Assembly: GCF_003075045.1 (NCBI RefSeq)
Contig: NZ_QCZD01000002.1
Location: forward strand, 682,001 to 746,000
DNA: 64,000 bases
Origin: Maribacter litoralis
GTDB taxonomy: Bacteria > Bacteroidota > Bacteroidia > Flavobacteriales > Flavobacteriaceae
Direction of reading: 5' to 3'
Positions 53,410 through 62,437 of this stretch are shown one piece after another (within the stretch, counting starts at the first letter, position 1; each line of letters opens with the position of its first letter). Below the pieces are notes generated by a model. The model ran no database searches. It was not told the DNA's origin and saw only the letters and a list, made by a program, of their open reading frames with translations. A program made the position numbers and the translations under genes.

Positions 53410-54048
53410 CTATGCAGTAGGGTCTGGAGTCATTCTTAAATAAGGTTTTACCTCTGTTACCCCTTTAGAAAACATGTCTTTTGCATCTGCAGTTGATATA
53501 GCCGGACTAACAACTACTTCCTTGCCTTGTTCCCAATTTGCAGGTGTTGCAACTTTATGATATGCTGTAAGTTGTAAGGAATCTATTACTCTTAACAGTT
53601 CGTAAAAATTTCTTCCCGTTGATGCAGGGTAGGTCAAAGTTAGCTTAACCGTTTTATCCGGCGCTATGATAAATACAGAACGAACAGTAAGATTGTTATC
53701 TGCATTTGGGTGAATCATATCATACAAATCGGAAACTTTTTTGTCTTCATCGGCAATTATCGGGAAATTAACTACAGTGTTCTGTACTTCATTGATGTCT
53801 TTGATCCATTCTGCATGAGAAGCGGCACCATCAACGCTAAGTGCAATCATTTTTACGTTTCTTTTGTCAAATTCATCCTTAAAATTGGCAGCAGTTCCAA
53901 GTTCTGTGGTACAAACAGGGGTGAAATCTGCTGGGTGAGAAAATAATATTCCCCAGCTATCCCCAAGATAATCATATAAATTAATTGTTCCCAATGAACT
54001 ATCTGCAGTAAAATCAGGAGCTTTGTCTCCTAAGCGTATTGTTGCCAT
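53410..54048 (-). CDS. 1-Cys peroxiredoxin (Prx6 type)
   Basis: A 212-residue peroxiredoxin. The catalytic Cys46 is in SHPADFTPVCTTELG, and it is the only cysteine in the chain, so it is a 1-Cys enzyme. The long C-terminal extension (about 150-212, including YHKVATPANWEQGKEVVV) is that of the Prx6 group. It reduces H2O2 and alkyl peroxides in the cytoplasm with an outside reductant. Monocistronic; divergent from the YfiT gene. Confidence 0.96.
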   Translation of the reverse strand: MATIRLGDKAPDFTADSSLGTINLYDYLGDSWGILFSHPADFTPVCTTELGTAANFKDEFDKRNVKMIALSVDGAASHAEWIKDINEVQNTVVNFPIIADEDKKVSDLYDMIHPNADNNLTVRSVFIIAPDKTVKLTLTYPASTGRNFYELLRVIDSLQLTAYHKVATPANWEQGKEVVVSPAISTADAKDMFSKGVTEVKPYLRMTPDPTA

Positions 54049-54158
54049 AATGCTATATATTTAGATGTTTTAATTTTATCCTATAAAATTAGTAGATTAA
54101 AAGGCTATGGCTAAAGTTTTAGGGTTAAAAGTCTATTAAATTTTTTTACTTTTATTCA

Positions 54159-54695
54159 ATGGAAGAACTGGAAAAATTGAAATACCCAATTGGTCACTTT
54201 AAGTGTCCGGAGAATATTACCAACGATAATGTACTTAATTGGATAGAGGTTTTGGAAACCTTACCAAAGCGCCTATCGGATCTTGTGGAAAATTTTTCTG
54301 ATTCTCAATTGAACACTCCTTATCGTGAAGGTGGCTGGACGGTTCGTCAAGTAGTGCACCATATGGCAGATAGTCATCATCATAGCTACACGCGCTTTAA
54401 ATGGGCCCTTACCGAAAATAGACCTTTGATCAAAGTGTACCAAGAAAAAGAATGGAGTAATTTGATCGATGCAAAATCAGCGCCTATTGATTTGTCACTT
54501 TCTTACTTAACCGCTTTACACGCTAAATTGGTGTACCTTTTAAAAAGACTAACTCCAGAAGATTTAGAAAATAGCTACATTCATCCAGATGGTAATGTAA
54601 ATGTTTCTGTAGCAGAAAATATAGGAAAATATGCGTGGCATAGTAACCACCATTTTGCGCACATTAAAACCTTAGCGGATAGGGAAGGTTGGTAG
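54159..54695 (+). CDS. DinB/YfiT-type putative metal-dependent hydrolase
   Basis: A 178-residue four-helix-bundle protein of the YfiT/DinB group. It begins KLKYPIGHFKCPENIT, has TPYREGGWTVRQVVHHMADSH (metal His), and ends AWHSNHHFAHIKTL (further His ligands). Members are nickel/zinc proteins; some transfer bacillithiol. Its true substrate here is unknown. It ends 4 bases before the convergent GNAT gene. Confidence 0.9.
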   Translation: MEELEKLKYPIGHFKCPENITNDNVLNWIEVLETLPKRLSDLVENFSDSQLNTPYREGGWTVRQVVHHMADSHHHSYTRFKWALTENRPLIKVYQEKEWSNLIDAKSAPIDLSLSYLTALHAKLVYLLKRLTPEDLENSYIHPDGNVNVSVAENIGKYAWHSNHHFAHIKTLADREGW

Positions 54696-54699
54696 GTTT

Positions 54700-55227
54700 T
54701 TATAGAGTTCTTTTCAAAAGATACATCGGCTTTTCTTCTTCAATGACATTGCTAAACGGTACTGTGCTTTCATCAACAATTTTAAAATTATTGGCTAGGT
54801 AAAACGGCAATGCCGGTCCTTTTTGCATAGATTCTAAAAAAATTGCTTTTTTAGAAAGGTTCTGGGCTATACTTTCCACAAACTTTAAACTTGCGCCACC
54901 AATGCCGTTGCCCGCATATTCCTTTAGAATATAAATTTTATCTAAATAAAGCGCATCGTTTTGATCATAGTCCATTAAGCTTTTGTGCAAAGTGACTTTT
55001 AAAAGACCGACATATTCAGTATTTAATTTTATTAAGAAAAGAACGGTGTTTTGGTCTTTTTCCTCTTCTTCTAATATTTTCTTCGTAAAACTATGTTGAA
55101 TATAGGTTATGGTATTGCCCTTGGGCCATAAGTGACGATAATGCTGATTGTAAGATTTTATACCTATTTCAATGTATACATCATGTAGCGTGGATGTAAG
55201 TTCTTGAAATTGAATGTTTTCTTGCAT
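54700..55227 (-). CDS. GNAT family N-acetyltransferase
   Basis: A 175-residue acetyltransferase. The acetyl-CoA-binding motif A is seen as YLDKIYILKEYAGNGIGGASLKFVESIA (about 93-120), with typical GNAT strands before and ALPFYLANNFKIVDE after. It moves an acetyl group from acetyl-CoA to an unknown amine substrate. It is 21 bases after the thioredoxin-family gene on the same strand and is probably co-transcribed with it. Confidence 0.88.
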   Translation of the reverse strand: MQENIQFQELTSTLHDVYIEIGIKSYNQHYRHLWPKGNTITYIQHSFTKKILEEEEKDQNTVLFLIKLNTEYVGLLKVTLHKSLMDYDQNDALYLDKIYILKEYAGNGIGGASLKFVESIAQNLSKKAIFLESMQKGPALPFYLANNFKIVDESTVPFSNVIEEEKPMYLLKRTL

Positions 55228-55248
55228 TGATTATAAAAGAGTATAAAC

Positions 55249-55812
55249 TTAATGGTTTGTTTTCCACTTTATGTTACAGCCTATACTTGGCTTTTGGGTA
55301 GGATTTACTTTTTTTCCCTCAATGAGATTTTCTATGGCGGTTCTTAAATCTTTACCGTCTAAGGGTAGTCCATTGCCCGGTCTTGAATCATCTAGTTGAC
55401 CTCTGTAAACTAATTTTAATTCCTTGTCAAAAAGGAAGAAATCTGGTGTACAGGCGGCATTGTAAGCTTTTGCAACTGTTTGATCTTCATCATATAAATA
55501 TGGGAACGTATAATTCTCCGCCTTTGCTTTAATTCTCATAAAATGCGGAGCATCTTCAGGGTATTTCTCAACATCATTACTTGATATTGCAATAAACTGA
55601 ATACCTTTCTTTTGATATTCAATTGCCATTTTTGTGATTTCGGGGTTGACATGAATAACAAATGGGCAATGATTGCATATGAACATGATTACAGTACCTT
55701 TCTCACCATTGAGGCTATGAAGGTTCATGGTTTTTTCACTTACCGTATCCAATAAACTAAATTCTGGCGCTACCGTACCTAGTGCCAACATTTTACTTTC
55801 TGTTCTTGCCAT
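55249..55812 (-). CDS. Thioredoxin-family (AhpC/TSA-like) protein
   Basis: A 187-residue cytoplasmic protein with a thioredoxin fold. It has a CxxC-type site in IMFICNHCPFVIHVN and a cis-Pro region near AACTPDFFLFDKEL. It resembles the widespread AhpC/TSA-ResA-like group whose start reads MLALGTVAPEFSL. It probably reduces a disulfide or a peroxide; the real partner is unknown. First gene of a probable two-gene unit with the GNAT gene. Confidence 0.88.
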   Translation of the reverse strand: MARTESKMLALGTVAPEFSLLDTVSEKTMNLHSLNGEKGTVIMFICNHCPFVIHVNPEITKMAIEYQKKGIQFIAISSNDVEKYPEDAPHFMRIKAKAENYTFPYLYDEDQTVAKAYNAACTPDFFLFDKELKLVYRGQLDDSRPGNGLPLDGKDLRTAIENLIEGKKVNPTQKPSIGCNIKWKTNH

Positions 55813-55901
55813 AACAACTAAAATTTTAATGTACTAAGTTAACAAATTAATGGTGCTTCCATTTACTTTACGGTATTCATAAATTGTTTAAATCAAATAT
55901 C

Positions 55902-56204
55902 ATGGAAAAGTCATACGTATCATTATCCGTTGCAATTAAAGCTTTACAAGCCGAAGGTTATACCGAAGATTTTAATCTTTGCGATGCAGGAATAGAGAAT
56001 AAGAGTAAAAAAAACATTCATAAAGCTACAGAATTGGAAGTGGTGAAATTTTATCGTTTTGAGGGTATGAGTAACCCAGATGATAATACTATCTTGTATG
56101 TTATAGAAACCAGTACTGGTGAAAAAGGACTTTTGGTAGATGCTTATGGAATGTATTCTGGTAATGTACCCAAAGATTTAATAGAAAAACTTAGATTAAC
56201 ATAA
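55902..56204 (+). CDS. Small conserved hypothetical protein (100 aa)
   Basis: A 100-residue soluble protein (MEKSYVSLSVAIKALQAEGY...LIEKLRLT). From memory it matches a small Flavobacteriaceae family sometimes named phosphoribosylpyrophosphate synthetase, which it is not: it lacks the PRPP-binding motif and is far too short. ATG 55902 is preferred over ATG 55884. Its stop overlaps the CsaA start (TAATG), so the two are translationally coupled. Confidence 0.8.
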   Translation: MEKSYVSLSVAIKALQAEGYTEDFNLCDAGIENKSKKNIHKATELEVVKFYRFEGMSNPDDNTILYVIETSTGEKGLLVDAYGMYSGNVPKDLIEKLRLT

Positions 56205-56542
56205 TGAACAACACAATTTCTTGGGACGACTTTGGTAAAATAGATATGCGAACAGGAACCGTCATTGCTGTATATGACTTTCCGGAAGCGAGAAACCCTT
56301 CGTACAAGCTACATATTGATTTTGGACCAGAAATTGGTGTCAAAAAAACTTCTGCTCAAATCACCGAGAAATATAAAAAAGAAGAGATAATTGGTCTTCA
56401 GGTAATTGCCGTTGTCAACTTTCCAAAAAAGCAAATTGCCAATTTTATGAGCGAATGTCTTATATTGGGAGCTGTAGAAAACAGTTCGGTAGTATTGCTT
56501 CAACCACAAATGGAAGTACCTAACGGATTAAAAATTTCCTGA
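56204..56542 (+). CDS. csaA: CsaA-like tRNA-binding domain protein
   Basis: A 112-residue stand-alone tRNA-binding (EMAP/ARC1-like) OB-fold protein. Visible: KIDMRTGTVIAVYDFPEARNPSYKLHIDFG, GVKKTSAQIT, VIAVVNFPKKQIANFMSECLILGA. CsaA is a secretion-related chaperone in Bacillus and binds tRNA-like structures. It overlaps the previous gene by one base and is 4 bases before the BASS transporter gene, so all are in one unit. Confidence 0.92.
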   Translation: MNNTISWDDFGKIDMRTGTVIAVYDFPEARNPSYKLHIDFGPEIGVKKTSAQITEKYKKEEIIGLQVIAVVNFPKKQIANFMSECLILGAVENSSVVLLQPQMEVPNGLKIS

Positions 56543-56546
56543 TTTT

Positions 56547-57467
56547 TTGACTGATAGTATTTTAGATAATGTTCATATTAATTTTGATTCAGGCTCCCTT
56601 TGGGTAATGAACCTTGTGTTGGGTTTGGTTATGTTCGGTGTGGCGTTAGAAATATCCATTTCAGATTTTAAACCTTTATGGTTAAAACCCAAAGCATTGA
56701 TAGCTGGGCTGGTTAGTCAATTTATTGCATTACCTGCCATAACTTTTTTGTTGGTTTATGCAATAGACCCTTTGCCCAGTATTGCACTGGGTATGTTTAT
56801 GGTTGCGGCATGCCCCGGTGGTAATATTTCTAATTTCATATCTTATCTTTCTAATGCCAATACTGCCTTATCTGTTAGTTTAACGGCTATGGCAACCATG
56901 CTGGCCATAGTTATGACTCCGCTAAATTTTCACTTTTGGTCTATGTTGTACACTCCAAGTTCTAGCCTTATTAATGAAATTTCTATTTCTTCTATAGAAA
57001 TGTTCAAATTGGTTTTTTTGTTATTGGGATTACCTCTTTTGCTTGGCATGCTTATCAATTATAAAATACCCGAGTTGGCGTTGAAAATTGCCAAAAAACT
57101 CAAGATACTTTCTTTGGTATTCTTTATTTGCTTGGTTTTTATTGCCTTATACAACAACAGGGTTATTTTTATGGATTATATCTTATATGTATTTTGGATT
57201 GTTTTAGTGCATAATCTTATAGCATTTTCTACAGGATATAGTATAGGAAGATTATTTGGATTGGCGGAAACTAGTGTGCGCTCTATTACCATAGAAACGG
57301 GTATTCAAAATTCTGGTCTTGGACTTTTATTGATATTCACATTTTTTGACGGATTGGGCGGTATGGCGCTTCTTGCTGCGTTTTGGGGAATTTGGCATAT
57401 AATTTCTGGATTAATATTAGCTGCTTTTTGGAATAGAAAATCAGTTGTAAAAGAGACTATAGCTTGA
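56547..57467 (+). CDS. Bile acid:sodium symporter (BASS) family transporter
   Basis: A 306-residue membrane protein with about ten helices. The BASS features include ACPGGNISNFISYLSNANTALSVSLTAMATM (Na+-site region) and ETGIQNSGLGLLLI. The family imports organic acids with Na+; substrate is not known. The start is TTG 56547 because the frame upstream is closed by a stop and no ATG fits. The end overlaps the acyltransferase gene by 4 bases. Confidence 0.92.
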   Translation: MTDSILDNVHINFDSGSLWVMNLVLGLVMFGVALEISISDFKPLWLKPKALIAGLVSQFIALPAITFLLVYAIDPLPSIALGMFMVAACPGGNISNFISYLSNANTALSVSLTAMATMLAIVMTPLNFHFWSMLYTPSSSLINEISISSIEMFKLVFLLLGLPLLLGMLINYKIPELALKIAKKLKILSLVFFICLVFIALYNNRVIFMDYILYVFWIVLVHNLIAFSTGYSIGRLFGLAETSVRSITIETGIQNSGLGLLLIFTFFDGLGGMALLAAFWGIWHIISGLILAAFWNRKSVVKETIA

Positions 57468-58513
57468 GCGGATTCACATATTCATTGGTAAAATCGATTA
57501 TAAAAACAGGACTTTTCGGATACCATAAAAAAATTATGGTAAGCGGATTAGAGAATATTCCTAAAGATAAACCCGTAATGTTTTTACCTAATCATCAAAG
57601 TGCGCTGATCGATGTGTTATTAATAGCCACCGACTGCAATAGAAAACCATTTTTCTTAACCCGGTCAGACGTATTTAAGGGTAAATTATTAAAGCCTATT
57701 TTTTCCTATTTTCAAATGCTCCCTATTTATAGAATGCGCGATGGCAGAGATACCCTTTCTAACAACGATGCTATTTTTAATTCATGTGCAGATATACTAC
57801 ATAGAGGAGAAGCGTTGCTCTTGTTTCCAGAAGCAAATCATAATTTAAGACGTAGGGTAAGACCGTTAAGTAAAGGTTTTACGAGAATTTTGATAAGAAC
57901 TTTTGAGCGTTATCCAGATTTAGATGTAACGTTGATCCCTGTAGGTTTAAATTATAAGCATGCCGATCAGTTTCCAGACGAAGTAGCGATCATTTACGGT
58001 AAGCCTATATCTGCTAAAAGTATGTACAATGCGAGTGATTTAAATATGACCAGCCGTACCATTAAGAATAGGGTTTCTTTAAGTTTAAAACAATTAACGA
58101 CACATATACCAACCGTAGATAATTATGAACACATCATAAATCGTCTTACTAGCGATAAGGTAGATTTTCTAAATCCTGTAGCGGTAAACAAAAAAGTTGA
58201 ACTTTATGCTGATGAAGTAGCTGATGATTTCAAATCAATTACCGAGATAAATAATCGTAATGGGTTAAGATGGATGTTTACTTTATTGAACTTCCCGTTT
58301 ATTATGGTATGGCGTAAATGGTTGAAGCCAAAAGTTCCAGAGAATGAGTTTATGGGAACATTTAGATTTGCCTATACCTTACTAATATATCCTATTTATC
58401 TATTGTTACTTTTAGTTGTGCTGTCCATTTTTCTTTCATCAAAAGTAGCTTTATTAGTATCGGTAATTTTAATAATATTGAACGTATGGTTCGTAAAAAA
58501 AGGTTTGCGATAA
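57464..58513 (+). CDS. 1-acyl-glycerol-3-phosphate acyltransferase-like (PlsC family)
   Basis: A 349-residue acyltransferase. Motif I is NHQSALIDV (His-x4-Asp), motif III-like segment LLLFPEANHN, and motif IV LIPVGLNY. The C-terminal 80 residues contain two membrane helices (VVLSIFLSSKVALLVSVILII). It would acylate lysophosphatidic acid or a related lipid in the inner membrane. The start is TTG 57464, inside the last codons of the BASS gene (overlap TTGA). It ends the gene unit before a strong terminator. Confidence 0.9.
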   Translation: MSGFTYSLVKSIIKTGLFGYHKKIMVSGLENIPKDKPVMFLPNHQSALIDVLLIATDCNRKPFFLTRSDVFKGKLLKPIFSYFQMLPIYRMRDGRDTLSNNDAIFNSCADILHRGEALLLFPEANHNLRRRVRPLSKGFTRILIRTFERYPDLDVTLIPVGLNYKHADQFPDEVAIIYGKPISAKSMYNASDLNMTSRTIKNRVSLSLKQLTTHIPTVDNYEHIINRLTSDKVDFLNPVAVNKKVELYADEVADDFKSITEINNRNGLRWMFTLLNFPFIMVWRKWLKPKVPENEFMGTFRFAYTLLIYPIYLLLLLVVLSIFLSSKVALLVSVILIILNVWFVKKGLR

Positions 58514-58530
58514 TTTTTATAAATAATTCA

Positions 58531-58570
58531 AAATAAAAGCGGCCCTTAGTTCTAAGGGCCGCTTTTATTT
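58531..58570. terminator. Strong bidirectional terminator
   Basis: AAATAAAAGCGGCCCTTA and its inverted copy TAAGGGCCGCTTTTATTT form a perfect stem around GTTC. It lies between the acyltransferase gene and the convergent DUF3276 gene. Confidence 0.95.
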
Positions 58571-58586
58571 TGATTGTCGTTCTTTG

Positions 58587-58964
58587 CTAGATATCTTCAA
58601 AACTAACATCTGTAAAACTAGAAGTGCTGCTCGTGGTCTTTTCCACTGATTCAACAATTTCTTCTTTCTTGAAATCTTTTTGATGTCTTTCTGAAATCAC
58701 TTCCGATCCTTTTTCGTTGATGATGAAATCCATCATTTCTTCAACGTTTTCTTTGAAAGCTTCAAAGTCTTCTTTGTATAAATAAATCTTATGCTTTTTG
58801 TAATGGAACGAACCATCGTCATGCGTAAATTTCTTACTTTCTGTAATAGTCAAATAGTAATCGCCAGCCTTAGTACTTCTTACATCGAAAAAGTACGTTC
58901 TTCTACCTGCGCGTAAAACTTTGGAGTGAATTTCTTCCTGATCTGATAAATCTCTTTCGCTCAT
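58587..58964 (-). CDS. PUR-family DUF3276 DNA/RNA-binding protein
   Basis: A 125-residue protein. The core SKVLRAGRRTYFFDVRSTKAGDYYLTITESKKF followed by HKIYLYKEDFEAFKENVEEM is the Pur-alpha fold found in Bacteroidota and spirochaetes (DUF3276, PF11680). An acidic, Ser/Thr-rich tail follows (about 95-125). Relatives bind single-stranded nucleic acids and regulate expression. Monocistronic; 65 bases upstream of it is the end of the ABC exporter gene on the same strand. Confidence 0.93.
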   Translation of the reverse strand: MSERDLSDQEEIHSKVLRAGRRTYFFDVRSTKAGDYYLTITESKKFTHDDGSFHYKKHKIYLYKEDFEAFKENVEEMMDFIINEKGSEVISERHQKDFKKEEIVESVEKTTSSTSSFTDVSFEDI

Positions 58965-59029
58965 TTCTAATGTTTAGTGTCGTTATACTATCAAAAATGA
59001 AAAAAAAAACGCTATCCGACAACAATTTT

Positions 59030-60781
59030 CTAACTTTCTTTCTCTGAGAGCTGTTTGTGGTAGAGGTCTTTATAGTAACCTTCTTGAGTATTTAATTCGT
59101 CATGCGTACCCTCTTGAATAAGTCTACCGTCATCTAAAACTAAAATTTTATCCGCGTTTTTGGCAGAAGAAACTCTATGACTTACAATTAATGTAGTTCT
59201 ATTCTGAGAAGCTTTTTTAAGGTTGTTCAATATTTCTTCTTCGGTTTCGGTATCAACGGCAGAGAGGCAATCATCGAATAAATAGATCTGTGGTTTTTTG
59301 ATCAAAGCCCTCGCAATAGAAACTCTTTGTTTCTGTCCGCCACTTAAAGTGATTCCTCTTTCACCTAAAATAGTATCATATTTTTTAGAGAAACCCATTA
59401 TGTTTTCATGTACCACGGCATCTTTGGCAATGTCTATTATTTCTTGGTCTGTAGCATCTTCCTTCCCGAATTTAATATTGTTCTTTATACTGTCTGAAAA
59501 CAAAAAGGCATCTTGGGGTACGGCACCTATAGATTCGCGTAGGCTTGTAAGGTCAACATTTTTAATAGGTTCGTCATCAATTAAAATTTCTCCCGATGAA
59601 GTGTCGTACAAACGGGCTACCAAATCTAGAATTGTAGATTTACCTGATCCTGTTTTGCCTATAATAGCTGTTGTTTCGCCTTCATTAATGGTAAAGGATA
59701 GGTCTTTAATAGCATTGATGTTGGTGTCTTGGTAAGTGAAATCAACATTTTTAAATTCAATTTTACCTTTCACATTGAGTTTGTGCGATTCGGTATTCTT
59801 TATTTCAGACTCTTGATCCAAGAATTCATTTATTCTCTTTTGACTTGCAGCTGCCCTTTGTACTATAGAAGTTAACCAACCTACTATGGCCACTGGCCAG
59901 GTTAGCATATTTACATATAAAATAAATTCGGCAATAAGACCAACTTCTATTTCTCCTGCCAAGTACTGCTTGCCACCTATATATATGACCAAAATATTAC
60001 TGATACCTATTAAAAGAATCATTAACGGAAAAAACCAAGCGTTTACTTTGGCAAGACTTACACTTTTTTCTTTGCCCTCAATGGCAAGCTTTTGTAAGTC
60101 GCTATTGGTTTGTGGTTCCAGTGCATAGGCCTTTATTACTGAAACACCAGAAAATATTTCTTGTGTAAATGTAGATAAGGTAGAGAGGTATTGTTGTACA
60201 ATAGTACTTCTCTTATGTATTACTTTACTTATTTGATAAATTAATACAGATAAAAATGGAAGTGGCAATAATGTATAAGCCGCTAAAGTGGGTGCCTTAA
60301 TAAACATTAACGGTATTAAACAGGCAAAGAGTGTTAAAGTCTGTATGCCGTACATAATTGCTGGTCCTGCATACATACGTACTTCGTTGACATCTTCACT
60401 AATTCTGTTCATTAAATCTCCTGTTCTATTCTTTTTATAAAAGTTGAGACTTAGTTTTTGGTAATGATCGAATATTTCATTTTTAAGGTCATACTCAATA
60501 TATCTAGAGATATTAATGATCAATTGGCGCATTAAAAAAGTAAAAAAGCCCGATAGTATTGCAGCACCTATAATAATGAGTATATACTCCATTAACAGTT
60601 CTTGTGCGGTAGATTTTTCTATTTCTGCCTGTATGTATTGTTCAACTACGGTAATAGAGTTGTTTACATATGATGGCATGATCAGCTGAAAGAGCCTGGC
60701 TATAATGGTAATGATAATTCCTAGAAAAAGCTTAAACCAGTATTTTTTAAAGTATTTGTTAAGGTGTTTAAGTTCTTTCAT
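59030..60781 (-). CDS. ABC exporter half-transporter (MsbA-like)
   Basis: A 583-residue fused protein: six membrane helices (about 15-310) and an ATPase domain (about 335-583). ATPase motifs are Walker A GKTGSGKST, Q-loop VPQDAFLFS, signature LSGGQKQR, and Walker B IYLFDDCLSAVD, with switch His in SHRVSS. It works as a dimer to export lipids, peptides or drugs from the inner leaflet. Walker B ends with Asp-Cys rather than the usual Glu after Asp (DDCLSAVD), so the catalytic Glu is replaced; this occurs in one half of some asymmetric heterodimers. Cargo unknown. Confidence 0.92.
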   Translation of the reverse strand: MKELKHLNKYFKKYWFKLFLGIIITIIARLFQLIMPSYVNNSITVVEQYIQAEIEKSTAQELLMEYILIIIGAAILSGFFTFLMRQLIINISRYIEYDLKNEIFDHYQKLSLNFYKKNRTGDLMNRISEDVNEVRMYAGPAIMYGIQTLTLFACLIPLMFIKAPTLAAYTLLPLPFLSVLIYQISKVIHKRSTIVQQYLSTLSTFTQEIFSGVSVIKAYALEPQTNSDLQKLAIEGKEKSVSLAKVNAWFFPLMILLIGISNILVIYIGGKQYLAGEIEVGLIAEFILYVNMLTWPVAIVGWLTSIVQRAAASQKRINEFLDQESEIKNTESHKLNVKGKIEFKNVDFTYQDTNINAIKDLSFTINEGETTAIIGKTGSGKSTILDLVARLYDTSSGEILIDDEPIKNVDLTSLRESIGAVPQDAFLFSDSIKNNIKFGKEDATDQEIIDIAKDAVVHENIMGFSKKYDTILGERGITLSGGQKQRVSIARALIKKPQIYLFDDCLSAVDTETEEEILNNLKKASQNRTTLIVSHRVSSAKNADKILVLDDGRLIQEGTHDELNTQEGYYKDLYHKQLSEKES

Positions 60782-60880
60782 AGAATGGAAAAAAAAGAAT
60801 ATTATAGTTTTCTTTGGTCAAAGATAGTTTTTTGCCCTAAAACCATATGTTATAAATAAGCTAAGATAAATACGATTGCT

Positions 60881-60912
60881 ATTGTGACCCTTTAAATAGA
60901 TACTTACCTTTG
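60881..60912 (+). promoter_or_regulatory. Promoter of nusB
   Basis: ATTG at 60881-60884, a 20-base spacer, and TACCTTTG at 60905-60912. The same 15 bases TTACCTTTGCGGCTT occur upstream of the immunophilin gene at 51799-51813. Confidence 0.65.
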
Positions 60913-60950
60913 CGGCTTTAAATATTAATTTATTAAAAAAGTTCTTTAAA

Positions 60951-61898
60951 ATGCTTACAAGAAGGCACATTAGAGTTAAGGTAATGCAGAGCATTTACGC
61001 GCTCATACAATCTAAAGATGATTCATTACAAAAACAAGAGAAGTTTTTAAAAGTAAGCATAGAGAATACCTATACGCTCTACTTGTTATGGTTAAGCCTT
61101 TTTGTAGAAATACAAAAAAGAGCCGAAGAACAAATCTCTCTTTCCGCTAAAAAATACATAAGCGACAAAAAAGAAGAGTTTCCCAACCCGAAGAAATTTG
61201 TTCAAAACAGATTGTTGTTACAAATTGTCGAAAACAAAACGCTAGAGGAGGAGATTTCTCATAGAAAGTTAGACAATTGGTACCTAAATGAAGAGTATGT
61301 AAAACTTATTTACAAGGATATCATTGAAAGTGATGTGTACAACAATTACATGTCAACCCCAGAAAGTGATTACGCTGCTGACAAAGAGTTGATATTGACC
61401 TTGTTTAAAAGCATCATTGCTCCTAACGAGAAAATTTACGATTACTTCGAGGATGATAAATTAACTTGGGTAGATGATATTCCTATTGTGAATACCTTTA
61501 TTTTAAAGCATTTAAAGAAGGTAAAACAAGTACATCCAGAATCTTACTTTTTGCCTAGTCTTTTAAAAGATGATGAGGATATGACCTATGCAATGCAGTT
61601 ATTGTCCAGAACATTATTAAAGAATGATGCCTTGGAAAAGGAGATAGACGGTAAAACCCCAAATTGGGATAAAGACCGTATTGCAGGTATAGATAGTATA
61701 CTTTTAAAAATGGCTATTTGCGAGTTGCTACATTTCCCCTCAATACCAGAGAGAGTGACCATAAATGAATATTTAGAAATTGCCAAAGAATATTCTACAC
61801 CAAAAAGTAGCATTTTTATAAACGGTATTCTTGATAAGCTTACTAAAGAATACAAATCTGAAGGAAAGCTTAACAAAATGGGTAGGGGTCTATTATAA
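60951..61898 (+). CDS. nusB: Transcription antitermination factor NusB, long form
   Basis: A 315-residue protein, about twice the usual NusB length. The N terminus MLTRRHIRVKVMQSIYAL is NusB-like, and the C-terminal half (about 180-310) has the NusB core: ...DRIAGIDSILLKMAICELLHFPSIPERVTINEYLEIAKEYSTPKSSIFINGILDKL. The middle region is an insertion usual in Bacteroidota. It helps processive transcription of rRNA operons. It starts a short unit with a DUF1573 gene and yajC. Confidence 0.93.
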   Translation: MLTRRHIRVKVMQSIYALIQSKDDSLQKQEKFLKVSIENTYTLYLLWLSLFVEIQKRAEEQISLSAKKYISDKKEEFPNPKKFVQNRLLLQIVENKTLEEEISHRKLDNWYLNEEYVKLIYKDIIESDVYNNYMSTPESDYAADKELILTLFKSIIAPNEKIYDYFEDDKLTWVDDIPIVNTFILKHLKKVKQVHPESYFLPSLLKDDEDMTYAMQLLSRTLLKNDALEKEIDGKTPNWDKDRIAGIDSILLKMAICELLHFPSIPERVTINEYLEIAKEYSTPKSSIFINGILDKLTKEYKSEGKLNKMGRGLL

Positions 61899-61942
61899 AA
61901 ATATTTTATAATTTTACATTTAATTGATAAATCTAATATAGT

Positions 61943-62413
61943 ATGAAAAAAATAGTTCTAATTGTTGGTCTTGTATCAATGGTAGCTTTTACTTCTTGCA
62001 AAGACAATGCTTCAAGTAAAATTAAATCTGATAATGTAGCTGAAGCGGCGGTAAGAGATGAGGCAGCTAAAGCAGTACCGGTGATGTCTTTTGAGAAAGC
62101 AGAGCATGATTTTGGTACAATTGAACAAGGTACTCCACAAGAGACCGTTTTTAAATTTACTAATACAGGTAATGCACCGTTAATTATTACCGATGCTAAA
62201 AGTAGCTGTGGATGTACGGTTCCTAACCCTCCAAAAGATCCTATTGCTCCAGGTGAATCTGGTGAGTTAAAAGTAAACTTTAACGGTTCTGGTCAAAACC
62301 AGGTAACAAAGACCATTACGGTAACGGCAAATACGGAAAAAGGTTCTGAGCTTTTAAGAATTAAAGCTTTTGTTAACCCAAAAGGTGCAGCTCCATTAGG
62401 ACCTGTTAAATAA
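61943..62413 (+). CDS. DUF1573 lipoprotein
   Basis: A 156-residue lipoprotein (signal LVSMVAFTSC, Cys19). The mature domain is an Ig-like DUF1573 fold: SFEKAEHDFGTIEQGTPQETVFKFTNTG, then the conserved SSCGCTVPNPPKDPIAPGESGELKV. It is periplasmic and its function is unknown. It sits between nusB (44 bases) and yajC (24 bases), an order often seen in this family. Confidence 0.9.
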   Translation: MKKIVLIVGLVSMVAFTSCKDNASSKIKSDNVAEAAVRDEAAKAVPVMSFEKAEHDFGTIEQGTPQETVFKFTNTGNAPLIITDAKSSCGCTVPNPPKDPIAPGESGELKVNFNGSGQNQVTKTITVTANTEKGSELLRIKAFVNPKGAAPLGPVK

Positions 62414-62437
62414 TTATAAATTATAGATATACCAAAG

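Noticed and set aside
55902-56204. Phosphoribosylpyrophosphate synthetase
   Set aside because: A name attached to similar small proteins, but the 100-residue chain lacks the PRPP motif and the catalytic fold.
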